The notes under the pieces were generated by a model. That model made no database searches and was not told the origin of the DNA. It saw nothing but the letters and a program-made list of their open reading frames with translations. 64,000 nucleotides of DNA from Whitmania pigra (taxonomy: Eukaryota; Annelida; Clitellata; Hirudinida; Haemopidae): NCBI GenBank assembly GCA_021613335.1, contig JAJTWR010000263.1:3522001-3586000 (forward strand), read 5' to 3'. A program made the position numbers and the translations under genes. This document shows positions 1 through 11,600 of this stretch, one piece after another. Position 1 is the first letter of the stretch. Each line of letters starts with the position of its first letter.

Positions 1-213
1 TCTCCTTGTTTTGTTAAGTCCTTTTCATATTTTGCCAGTCGTTTACGATACTGTGCACCAGACAATCGTTTTCTCTCTGTCATGAGGGATTGTACAAAAG
101 TAAAACTAAATATGTTACCTATGGTATTTCAGTAGCCAGTCTTTTAGTTCCATCCCTTGAAATTTGCCGCCCTAGGCGGCCGCCTAGTTCGCCTAGTGGT
201 TAAAACTGCCCTG
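1..213 (-). mobile_element. hAT (Tip100/ZMYM-like) element, 5' part, running off the left edge
   Basis: Read on the minus strand, the element starts at 213 with a GC-rich terminus (CAGGGCAGTTTTAACCAC, then tandem CCTAGGCGG-type words). This is the look of hAT-Tip100 ends. At about 82 a coding start follows: MTERKRLSGAQYRKRLAKYE, a lysine/arginine-rich N-terminus typical of DUF4371/ZMYM-like hAT transposases. The ORF leaves the window at position 1. The candidate 8-bp target duplication on this side is ccttcact (214-221); its partner lies outside. Family placement rests on recognition of the terminus and N-terminus, not on a catalytic domain. Confidence 0.5.
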
Positions 214-658
214 CCTTCACTGAAGTGAAAAATTCTGCATATCAGAACGTGTGCGTTTTAATCCCGCAGTTATCATTGTGTGTTACTCTTACGTACGTCA
301 CCAACCAGATGTCAATCAGGTCGGAACGCACTCCTCTTAATAATGCTCCAGCTGCTATCACCTTCGAAAACCTGACAAGGTATTACTGATATTATCGATG
401 ACAACGTATGTGATAATGACGATGATAGGATTCAATTTTATAGAAATGAAGCTGATGGAATTCCTCATATCGTAAAATGTTGCACAAAGATCATCGAAGA
501 AAGAGGTTTATGACGACGATTTGCTTCATTTTCTCTTGTAAAACTTTCACTTAAATTAATGCATAGAACTGATTGGAAAATAATGAGTTGAATAATAAAA
601 GCGTTATTATCAATATTGATGCTAATTTTATGTTAATATTGACTCTCTGAACATCTAG

Positions 659-1988
659 GTTTGAAAGAGGAAGGTATTTATAGAATATCTGGAAATCTAT
701 CTCTTGTTGAGGGTTTGAAGAAGCTCTTTGAAACTGGTAGTTATCTCTTGATTCATAAAGTTATTAGCAATTTTATTGTTATTATCTTTTTATTGTTATT
801 GCTATTGCAATTGCCATTGTTATTGTTATTGTTGCTTTTATTGTTATTGTTATTATTATTTACTATTTAAAGATCCTCAGAAAGCAGAAGCAAAGGCAAA
901 GATCTCTGAGGTGCATACCATCAGTTGCGTTGTGAAATTGTTTTTTAGGTCCCTTCCTGATTCACTCTTCACTGGACAATTGTACAGCAGTTTTGTGGAT
1001 GCATTGGGTTTGTTGTTTATTGATGTCAATGTTGTTGTTGTTTATGTCATTGTCATTATGATATGATATGATTATATATTATGAAATGATATGGGAAAAA
1101 TGTGATAGAATGTGAAAAAATGTGATTTAGATTATTAATAATAGCATATACAATTATTGTTAATTATTGTTTGTATTAATAGTAACATGTACAATTAACA
1201 TTAATTACGTAATTATTAACAATAACATTAATAATTAATTCGATTAGCACTGAAAGATCCCGATGCTTTCAACAAGTACCTCATTCACATCATGAATAGG
1301 CTTCCAAAAGCAAACTATGCCACTGCCCAGCACATGATCCAACATTTGATCAAGTTGGTGTCATCAATTTTTCGAGTAATCAGACTGTGATGATGGCTAT
1401 GATGATGATGATGATGATAACAGCCGATGATGAACACCATCGTGATTTCTGAAAGCAATATTATTCTTTCGCGAACTTCTTTGATGATAATAGAGATGTA
1501 CTGTGTTCTTAATTTGTTCCCATGGTTACCAAATGCTAAAAAATTATGTGAAAGGCTGAGCATAACTGCGTTTACGATTTAAAATGCTACTTTAGAAACT
1601 TATTAGATGCAATTCTAAATTATATTTATTAAAAAGTTAAATTAAGCAAATTAATTCCTGCTCACTTAAAAACGACTTATTCTAATAAACAAATTAGGAG
1701 AGATGGATAATAGCCTGGAATGTAGCGCAGTTTCTTCATGGCTTTATGGTAGTGTGCAACTACCACAATAATCTTTTTTTCACGAACAGAATTTCCAGAG
1801 AGGAAAAGTCCAACAAAATGGGTTTAAAGAACTTGTCGGTTGTGTTTGGGCCCACACTTTTTAGACCACCATCAAGGGGAGGTGGAACTGCATCCACTGA
1901 TCAGGTGTTCTTCATGGCAGCTTTCGAAACTGTCACTCAAGTCCGCTTACTTCAGCAAATACTCAGCTTATTCTCTACACTTACGTAG
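659..1988 (+). CDS. RhoGAP domain protein, BCR/ABR-like, C-terminal exons (5' part outside window)
   Basis: Exons near 659-736, 873-1007, 1248-1357 and about 1790-1988 join in phase to give most of a RhoGAP domain and then a stop. Visible motifs are GIYRISG with the catalytic arginine-finger position, KLFFRSLPDSLFTGQLYSSF, and NKMGLKNLSVVFGPTLFRP. RhoGAP domains stimulate GTP hydrolysis by Rho-family GTPases. The order ISEVHTI...KLFFRSLPDSLFT...LKDPDAFNKYL...VFGPTLFRP resembles the C-terminal GAP domain of BCR/ABR best. The protein ends soon after the domain, as in that family. The border of the last intron is uncertain: ending exon 3 at 1357 or extending it to about 1374 are both possible. 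A poly(A) signal AATAAA lies at 2002-2007. Upstream domains (DH, PH, C2 in BCR) would lie left of the window. Confidence 0.8.
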
Positions 1989-2689
1989 CGATTCCTATTC
2001 AAATAAATAATTAAAAAATATCTATTAAACTAACTATTCAGTCGCAAGTTAAGTCTGAGTGGATGTCTTATATGCATGATTTCGTAAACCTTTCATCAGC
2101 TTCCGAAGTATTTTTTAGTTTAGAAAATTGCTGCAATGTTAATCAAGTGCACTAAATCGTAATTCAAATTGGGTCATTCAAATTAAACGCTATGCTAATT
2201 ACTGATTAGCACAAAAACCCGTGGCATTCCAGCACTTTGTTGATTGGCAACATTTTTTGTTCGACGTCATCCGCGTTTTATGAAAATGTTACATTTTTAT
2301 ATTAGCCCTTTTAATGTCTTTCAACGTTACCATTAAATCCTAGCTGCTCAGTTGTCAAAATCTACTCTTTTAATCAGAGGCTGGGGATATTTTACGCCAA
2401 GGTGACGAACTATAAATTGGCTCCCCCAACCCCAATCCCCGTTTAATCACATTTGTCTGTTAAACTTGAACACGAACAAAATTTTAAATTTTAATGGAAC
2501 ATTGTATTTAAGAAATTTATGGAAATTGTATATGTGACTCACTCAGTCACTGCCAGGTTCATATTTACATAATCTACAATAGATTTATTTTTCTTGATTT
2601 CATTGTCGCAAACTGGTCAAAGACATAAGCAAAATCTTTTTTTTCCAATGTCTCTCTTGCAATTCTAAGAAGAGCAAGATCGCCTAGAT
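1989..2689. other. Intergenic stretch, nothing recognised
   Basis: About 700 bases after the RhoGAP poly(A) signal. I see no convincing exon, RNA gene or element end before the MITE that begins at 2690. Confidence 0.5.
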
Positions 2690-3202
2690 CAGTGCATAAC
2701 CCTTTTTGGCCGAGGGCCAGAAACTGAGTCCGGAGAAACGCCGGGGCCGAGCGAATAAGACCGCGTAAAATAAATTCAAAATGTTATATCTCATCAATAT
2801 CAAGACAACAATGTGCTACAATAACACAAGAGAACGAGCAATAAAACACATGTGCAGGAGAATAAGATAAAGTTGTGAACTAGATGGGCTGATGTTCACA
2901 TATTGACAGTTTTTAGTTAACGAGAGTACACGACGTGACGGCTGAGGCTGCGTATCTGCAACAAGCATTAACATATCGGACTGCTCGTAGTTTCCATAGC
3001 GATAGAAAATAACCAAACGGCAAAAATGGCGGAGGCTATGGAGGTCCACTGAGTCAAAGTATATGGAAAGATATAAAATCACAACGCCCTTGTGCTTCAT
3101 CCGCATTCATTCACGACCTCACGGAAATTGACTGAAAGACCTATTTTTCACTTTTCTTGTCCTCATGACGGCTGGTCGCGGGCCTGAGGTTGTGCACCAC
3201 TG
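2690..3202. mobile_element. hAT (Charlie-like) MITE
   Basis: The left end reads CAGTGCATAACCCTTTTTGG followed by CCGAGGGCC. The reverse complement of the right end reads CAGTGGTGCACAACCTCAGG followed by CCCGCGACC. These are diverged terminal inverted repeats of the hAT-Charlie pattern. Flanking octamers gcctagat (2682-2689) and acccagag (3203-3210) match at 5 of 8 positions, consistent with an old 8-bp duplication. The interior, about 510 bp long, has no transposase; the ORF spanning 2816-3106 on the minus strand lies inside it and is fortuitous. Confidence 0.6.
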
Positions 3203-4212
3203 ACCCAGAGGATCCTGTGCCATTGAAGCACGACAAAATAAGTTTCAATCTGGTTCAATCGCTTGCAATTTGAAACTTGAAATTTGATGGTCAAATTAAC
3301 ACAATTTGCAGGGAAATTCGCAGATTCAGAAATAAGTTATTTCTGTAAAACACAATAAAACCAAGAAGATCCAAAGGGATTTCAGATAGAACTTCACTCC
3401 GGTTAGCGACCAGCATTTTGCATTTGTCAATTTTTGTGACCGTGACCATTGATGTCCGCGTTATAGAAATTTTAAAAATCTGTGATTTTGATGAATTTAT
3501 TCGACATCCGTATCAGATAGAAGAATATTAATCGTCCAGCAGAAATCCAAATTTTGCTCAGTTCTTTTAGTCGTAAAAACAAGTTTAAATTTCCCTGTTG
3601 AAATCGATCGAACATGCCTTTCATAATGCGCACAATTTCTTCTGCTGAAAGTCCTGCATCTCGTGCCAGTTCTCAAGGAATTTTCTGACGTCACCTACTT
3701 CTTCTGTCCACCTCATTCCTCCAGGCTATGCATTTTGTTTTGGTGTTTTCTGCAGAAACTTGGCTCAAATCATCATGAAGCTCGACAATTGCTTGTTCCA
3801 AATATTCAATTGCTGCTTCCTTGAAATTCAATGAAATGCTTCCAGAAATATAATAAAACTATGAAGTTCAAATTTAATATGCCCGTAACTGTTCTGCATC
3901 ACTTCTGCTTAGCTTAGTCCTTCGATAATTTGTCTAGCAGCCCTACTGTAGTTCATCCAGTCCCTCATGGATAGATTTAACTGCTTCTTATCGTGCGCTC
4001 CAACGTATTCCAGACTCCCGCTTTACTGTCACGGGCTTTTTTAAACTCGTCCACAGTGCGCGTGTGTGTGTGACAGACTTATGATACGACTGCTGCAGTG
4101 ATCTTGTGACCGATTTATTGCCCTTGTTCACTTATTATAATGTAGCTTTGGCGCCCGGTGACATATCTAACCCCCTAACTTTCATTCATAGTCATACTGG
4201 CATCATCTAGCA
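3203..4212. other. Gene-less stretch with possible decayed coding sequence on the minus strand
   Basis: No intact gene. On the minus strand around 3680-3450 one frame reads EEIVRIMKGMFDRFQQGN and then NLNLFLRLKELSKIW, which has protein-like composition. Neighbouring frames around 3700-3900 also give short sensible runs broken by stops. This suggests a decayed transposon or pseudogene, but I do not recognise the family. Confidence 0.25.
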
Positions 4213-4700
4213 CAGGGGTCTCAAACACGCGGCCCGCAAAGGCATTTCATGCGGCCCGCGACGAATACATATTAATAAAAATTTACATTACATTTTTCAA
4301 TTGTTCTATTGCCGGTATTTGAACTTTTGCCAAAGCGCCATCTTGTCCAGGAGAAAATCTTACCTACTTATTTATTCGTAGTTCTTCGAGAGTTACGAGA
4401 AATATTTCCAAGATTACTCTCTGCTACTGCAAGGATTCTTGCAATGTTTGGCAGTACATATGCATGTGAACAATTTTTCTCATCCATGAAAGTTAACAAG
4501 TCTCTACTGAGGTCACAGCTCACTAATGAACATTTGCAAGCAACACTGAGATTGGTTTCCTCTCACAAAATCAAGCCTAATATTGATGCCCTTGTTGACG
4601 CAAAACGCTGCCAGGTCAGCAGTCAGTACAGAAAGTGACTGAAACCTAAGTTAACAAAACACAGATACGCCAAAAATATACATAAATTGACTACATTGCA
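4213..4700 (+). mobile_element. hAT transposon remnant, GTF2IRD2-like transposase C-terminus
   Basis: The left terminus CAGGGGTCTCAAACACGCGG, followed by CCCGC, is a classic hAT-Charlie end. An ORF at 4309-4638 (109 codons) encodes the hAT C-terminal dimerisation region. It includes FGSTYACEQFFSSMK, LTNEHLQATLRL and a tail PNIDALVDAKRCQVS that closely recalls the tail of vertebrate GTF2IRD2, a domesticated fusion containing a transposase of this family. The N-terminal zinc finger and catalytic part are absent, because only about 100 bp separate the terminus from the C-terminal ORF. I do not find the right terminal repeat between 4640 and 5300. The element is internally deleted and inactive. 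Confidence 0.75.
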
Positions 4701-5603
4701 TTTGTAATAAATGGATTTTAGAAAGTTTGCACCACGTTCTTATTACGTTGTCTTGTTTAATGACTTTTTATCATTTTAAACAAGTTCTGGCTATGGCTAG
4801 ATTCTAGCAGATGACAATCTCATCGAAACAAACTTATTTTATCTTATTATCCAGAGTTTCAGTTTATGATATGTCCAAATCGTTTTAGAATTTCATCCCA
4901 TTCTTTAATGGGTTGGCAGAAGCAATTAATTTTTTGGTTTCAATCGCCTTTAATCAAAAAACGTTTGATCTTAGAACATTTGACCTTTCAATTAAGAAAT
5001 GAACAATAGTTGAAAATTTGACAAAAAATAAAACTTTGAAGCGGGCACAATAAAAATCAAATTGAATAAATCACGATAAGCAGTAAGCCAATCAGCAGAT
5101 CGAGTAAATGTCCAATAAATCTCAAATGTTTGGCTAAATAAAAAATGTTGCCTGCAATTCGAGCGAGCCTCTTCGACAGCTTTATAACACTTTTATGAGA
5201 GTTATTGAACCCAGTTGTACCTGGGACCACGTAATACTGGTCCATTTAGAGCTTCCAACTACGAGTTCGGTTCGTTGACATGGGCACAAATCTCCCAATC
5301 CACTAGTTCCATCGTTCTTAAAGGTTTTCAAAAAAAAAAAAAAAGAAGCCTATTTTATACTACCAAGTAGTTCGTCAAAATGCTCGTTTTTTTAAAGTTT
5401 GTATTATAAGTAACAACAGCAACTGTGCTACATATTGAGACTTAGTAATGGTGAGAAACATGGATGGTGATGAATAGATTAAGGCATAAATATATTTTAA
5501 CACGAAGTATTTAAGAAATGCTGGTGCATGATCAGCTAAATCAATAACAGTCAAGATGGTTAAATAAATTATTTAAAATAATTTACGACAGAAGCGGAGG
5601 GAA
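4701..5603. other. Gene-less stretch downstream of the rootletin stop codon
   Basis: This holds the presumed 3' flank and untranslated region of the minus-strand rootletin gene, with an A-run at 5331-5344. No clear poly(A) signal and no other element is recognised. Confidence 0.4.
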
Positions 5604-8600
5604 TCACTTTCTACTGGACGACCTGAAAGATTTCTTTGGAGAGAAAGCTTTCTGGTGACTCGGGGTGTTGTGTCGAGTCACTCTGGTCGAAATGACCTTG
5701 GCAGGAGAGGTGCTGCGCTTGTTTGGGACTTCATTGAAGTAAGCAGAATTGCCACCAACATCCACTCCTCTCACAGACTTATCAAAAACTGGTCGAGAAT
5801 CCAAAAGATCATCTGAGAAAATGTTGGGACCGGTGTCCGACTCTTGTTGTCTCTTTGCTCTGAGTTCTCTATTTAGTCTGTCCCTCAAGTTTGAAATCTT
5901 AGGGATGACAGTATGAAGGGCAATTTTAAGTAAACAAAATAGATAATTGGTTCCAATTGAATAATTAAATAATAATAACATAAATAATATGTTAATATGG
6001 TAGGATTTAGTTTGTAACTAATAAAAAATATTAAGAAAATAATAAAGGAAAGAGTCAAAACCTGTTCCTCCAAGTGTTTGACACTCTGTCTGTGGCTTCG
6101 TTCCCTCATTTCAAGAAGTTGTTCAGCCTGCAGTTTCGAGGAAAGAAGTCGTTCAAGTTCAAGGTCAGTTTCCTCTCTGTGCCTGGCAGCCATTTCAAGG
6201 AGTCTAAAAGTTGGTTGGTAAAGTTTAACTTAAATAGATTTAATTTAAATAAAAAGAAATCCAATATTAAAATCCAATATTAATTTAAAAACATAAATCA
6301 TTCTGGCAAATTAATAAAAATCAATTGGTCAACTCTTCCAATGTACTCAAAGACTGAAGAAGATTTAGATTAGGTGAAGGTGGTAGTAATGATGATCGTG
6401 ATGAGTCACCTTTGTCTATTTTCTTGTTCAGCAGCAGTCAATTGCAACTGCAGGGACTGAATTCTGTGCAGAAGATCAAAGTTGTCCTCTTCCAACTTCT
6501 TCAACATTCTGTCCATCTGCGATTTCTCGACTGCTGTTTTGTTCAAGAATTCTTCACTCTACAAAAACATTGTATCAACTATTACAACATTACAAAGTTA
6601 TTTATTCATATAATTACGTATAAACAATTCATTATTATTTATTTGAGACAATGACGGACAGTGCCCATTTTGTGAACAACCAGAAATGAAGATATAAAAA
6701 TAATGAATTGATTTGATCATAGTTAATTGTGACTAAGTGAAATCACAGTGAAGCATTGTGGACTCCAACTGATGTTTAATTTTAAAGCCCATCTCACCAC
6801 AAACCACCACACCCAAGCTTGTTTATGTTTCACCTTTATAAGGTGCCGAAAACCTATTTAATAATGGACTTGCTCCGCTAAAGAGCCACACAATATTAGA
6901 TGAAGATGTAATATAATGTGATGTTTAATAAAATTTCGATATAAATGTGATAATGTAACAACTGATGAGTTATATCTTCATTTACCATTTCTTTAAGACA
7001 TACCTTATTGAGAGACCTTTTCAAGCTGGTTTTATCTTTCTTAAGTTTCACAGTTGACACTTCAGCATCCCTCACATCTGCTTCCATCGATGCCAATGTT
7101 TTCTGAAGCTTCACCACCATTTCTTGAAGGTTTTGCTTTTCAATGTGTAACACATCAATCTGTTCATTTAAGTATCTCTCCTCCTCCAGGTGTCTCGCAT
7201 GTACCTATATCAAGCAACCGGTGAGATGTGGCATACTGCACTTATTTTTTTCAAATGCACTCACATTTTGAGACATCTTGCTTTGGGCCTCTAGTTCAAC
7301 CAGCCTAGATTCCTTATTTTTCATTTCTATCTGTGTATTTTCAATTCTTTCCTGAAGGTTCTGGATCTGTCTTTTAGCTTCTCCAAGAGCGTGCCTTTAA
7401 TTTGTCAAAATTAGCAAAATAAGTTATAAGGGGCAGCTGTTTTCATTTAATTTGTTAAACTGTTATGGTTCTTTATTGCATTTTTATTGTACATCAGTTA
7501 TATATGGGGGGGGGGGGGTATACAAGTAGGTATACAGTGGTATTACATCAGTGAAATTAGTGACATATTATAACAAAAGTGGTAAATAATATGTGTGCAT
7601 TTTCTCATTTTTATCACTACTTTTATACCTACTTTTGCACCCCCTGTTTTTATTAAAATTAGTATGGTTATGTAATAACATCATATATTGATAATGATGA
7701 GATATAACAAATTGCTTGATTGCTTCAAATTAACACACTCCACTATAAAATCCAATTTTAACACAAAGTGATTAACCTGGAATTTTCTAGGGTTTCCTGA
7801 AGAGTTCTTCTATCCTGCTCACTGCAAGCTAATGTTCTGTGCAGTTGTGCTAATCTCTCCTGGAGAGAATTCACTGTGTTGGATTTGTCGGACAGGCTCA
7901 TATTTAGAACACTCATCTTAAAAGAAATTTAAATTACCGAATTATTGATCTTATTAAGGAAAATATTTAATTGTAATTGTAATTTCTTTTATATAGCGCC
8001 ATATACATAGGGTCAGAGGCGCTTCTTATAACCATTTATATAGTGCTCCTTCCCAAGGAGGCTCACGGCAATGCAGGCTGGGTTTCAAACACGACACATT
8101 ACGAATGTTACCATTACCGCCGTATGCGGGCGCGTTACCCATTCGGCTAACCTGCACGCCCATTATTTAAAATAATTACTCACCTGGTCTTTCTGGGTTG
8201 TTTTCTCTTCTGAACATCTGATAAGAGCTGAATTGAGTCTGTCAATTGTTGTCTGATAAGATTGTGCTCTCACTTCTAGATCTTCAATTTGTCTCAACAA
8301 ATGATCCATTCTTGCACATACCACCTGAAGGCAAATGGTTAATTAGGTTATTGAAAGATATTATTTGACATATTATAACTTAATCATAACCTGATGTTCA
8401 GTCTCTTTATCATTTAAGGCCATCTTCATTCTGTATAATTCTCCTTCTAAAATTCTCTTTGACGATTCACTCATCCCTATTTTCTTCTCTCCATCCTCAA
8501 TTATCTGCTTTAAATGCTTCTTCTCTTCTTCCAGCTTCATTTCAGAATTCTTCAATTCATTTATTTTATCCTGAAAATGAAACAATTAAGCAGGACTTGT

Positions 8601-11600
8601 AAACATGCATGCATCATAAAACCAATCTGAATATTAAAATAACTATAATATTGCAATTCCATTTTGAATGGCTCTCGATATTAGACACTCTTCATGAACC
8701 TTTGCAATACTGCTTTTCAGATATTGAAAATTCAAATAGAACCTCCATGCCTTATAATCCTTCTCACAGATCTTCAGTCAAGGAAGAACCCTCTTTACCT
8801 AACTCTATCCACTTTCCAAGAACATAACACAAGTAGACTTAAAATATTATCCTCAAACATCTTTTGACACTTTTCAATCCTACCTGATTAATTTGATTTT
8901 TCTTGATTTTTTTTATATTTACCAAAATATCAATGTTCTTTGAAATTTTCTCATTTTTCTTACAGTACATCAATTCAATTATTTATTTAAAATTTTTTTC
9001 TTTATTTTATTTGGTAAGGACACTCATCAATGAGATTGGAAGGCTGCCCCTATAGCTGTGTGGTGCCTTTACATCTTTCTTGGATGATAGTTAAAAGATA
9101 TGATAAACTAATAAATAAATTAATGAGCAGATATCCAAATAGCCACTAATATTGCATTTTTGGGGCAGATGATGTAATCATCACAACCTGAAATTGCATT
9201 CTCTCCTTGTCAAGTGACCTTAAAGACATTTCAAGGTTGGCCACCCTCTCAGCAAGTTGTCTGTTGTCTCTTTCTTCCTTCTTCAGTACATCTTCACACT
9301 GCATACATTTCGATTGGAGAACAACTATTTTATTCTCCAATTCTCTCTTCACTAAACCACAGAAAAATATGATTAATGACATTATATTTAAACCATCAAT
9401 AATATAAAATGCACTACTAACGTTTATCAGAATCTTCCAAAGAACCTGTCACTAATTCAAGTTTGGAAACTAATCTTTCTTGATTAACTAACATATCTGT
9501 GAGTTTTGATTGGGTCATTTCAAGTTTTGAGAAGGCTTCATCCTAAAATTAAGTGATTCACTAGATGCAAATTAATAAACATTTATTCCTAAACAGTGCA
9601 TGCACTCCAAATTCCATGTTCCGATCATACTTCAATCACTAATAAAACTAATTAATAATCTTTAAAAATTTCTAATTTCATTCATTGTTTGCTTACGTTG
9701 AGGCTTGAAATTCAAATTCCTATCAACTACTCACCAGATTATTGATCAAAAGAGCCAATTACTTACTCTTTCCCTTTCTGTATCCACAGCATTCTGTGCA
9801 CAGTCCCTCAGCATCAGTTTCACATCTTCGATGTCCACATCTGAAAGATTGACTCTTCCCGGACTGTGGGATCTGTTCCTTTTCCTCGTTCCAAATTGAA
9901 CTCCATCAGATGAACTACTCCTGCCTAAATTTCAATTTTAATAATTCATGATTTTTTATTTGATTTTTAGATTCACTAGTAAGTTAATTAAACATGTAAC
10001 TGGCATATGAACTTTCAATATTTTCAAACATTTCTTACCTCCTTTTCTTGAGATGCTGTGATTTCGTGTCCTGAACTTTGAAGCATCTTGATCAAAATTT
10101 CTCATGATAGTTGTCAGTAAAGATGTAAGTTTTGCTTTAAGATCAGTTTTCTCAGCCTCAAGTGAAGTCAGTTTTTCTTGAAAATGCTTCACCAAACTTT
10201 CTGAATTCTTGTGCTTCACTTCAAGATCTGAATATCTCTGGTGGAAGTTCTCCAGAGCAGCTTCAAGTCTAAACTTCTCTTCATTCCTTCGGGTTTCAAT
10301 CCTGTTCGAATCTTCTTCCAGTTGCCTTAATTCCTCTCCCTTCAGTTCAGCTTCTTTTTCAGATCCAGCAAGACGTCTGCTCAACTGGCTGTTCTCTTTC
10401 TTCAAAATTTCTTTTGTATCGTCGACTTCCATAACCTTGCAAGATCAATAATTAATTATATGAACATACTTATAATAAACTTATTTATTGTAAATAAAAA
10501 GAAAGAGACAAATGTAAGACAAGAGATAATAAAGTAGCAGATAAAAAGAAATATTTGTACAATGATTTTAATGACGATATAGAGAAAGAATTGGCAATTT
10601 AGGATACATTTGATGACTGGAACTTATTAAAATAATCACTATTGGTTTAACAATCAAATGTATTCACTTAATTATTATGAAAAATACACGCATTAATATT
10701 AATATATATTAATAATAATATAAATATTGGCTGATTACACTCAAAGAAACATGGAAAGACAAACTTTTTGTTTGAGGGACAGAATCTCTTTTTTCATTTC
10801 TTCCATTTTTCCACTGTTCCTCTCCAGTTTGGACATGTGATCAGCAACTTCGTGGTTGAGTTTCAGTTTTTCCATCTCCAAAGTCTTCAGTTGCCTCCTT
10901 GTCTCCTGAAGTTCTTTCTTTACTTCGAGACGACTTTTGTCGACCTCTTTCAGGGCTTCCCTCAGGTCAAAAGCCTCTTTTTGAGCTCCAACCTTCTGCT
11001 CAGTAACACCTAATAAAGTTTAATCCAAATAATTATTTATGCAAATATTTCTTCACAAACTGGTAATAAATTATGTTAAGCTGTTGTTTTTTAGTATCCA
11101 AATAAAAAACCTGTCAGCTGTTGCTTGGCCTCCAGTATCGTCCTGTTGAGGTCGAGTTTTTCAGTCTCCAACTTCTTGATGGCATTTTTAAGATCATTTA
11201 TCATTTTGTGCGACATTTCTTTTTCGCATGTTTCCTCTTTCAGCGACCTCAGTAAATTCAGATTTTCCTTCCTCGTCAGCTCTTTGTCTGATTCAACTTT
11301 TAGAGCAACATTTTTGTTACACTTTTATTTTTCATTGTTATTTTTTCAAATAAGTAAAATTTGTTTGACTTAGTTATACTTACTTTTTGTTATGCTGCTG
11401 CGAGCTTCATTTAATTCATTCTTCAGCACATCCTTTCCTTCCATGGCAGTCTTTAGCTGACCCTTGAGGTCACTCAGTTCAAGTTCAAGATCAGCCTTGC
11501 AAGAGGCCAGCATTTCCAAATGATTAGACAATTCCTTGGATTCTTTCTCAAATGAGTTCCTTTTTGCATAATAAATAAATTAAATATTTATCTCATATTA

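Noticed and set aside
661..870. Poly-Leu extension of the first RhoGAP exon
   Set aside because: The ORF reads through the donor at 737 into a TTATTG-rich intron. The domain resumes in phase at 873.
2816..3106. 96-codon minus-strand ORF
   Set aside because: Lies wholly inside the hAT MITE at 2690-3202 and has no recognisable domain.
8070..8160. tRNA-like sequence with A- and B-box
   Set aside because: It is the head of a repeated SINE with a non-tRNA tail and a poor cloverleaf, not a tRNA gene.
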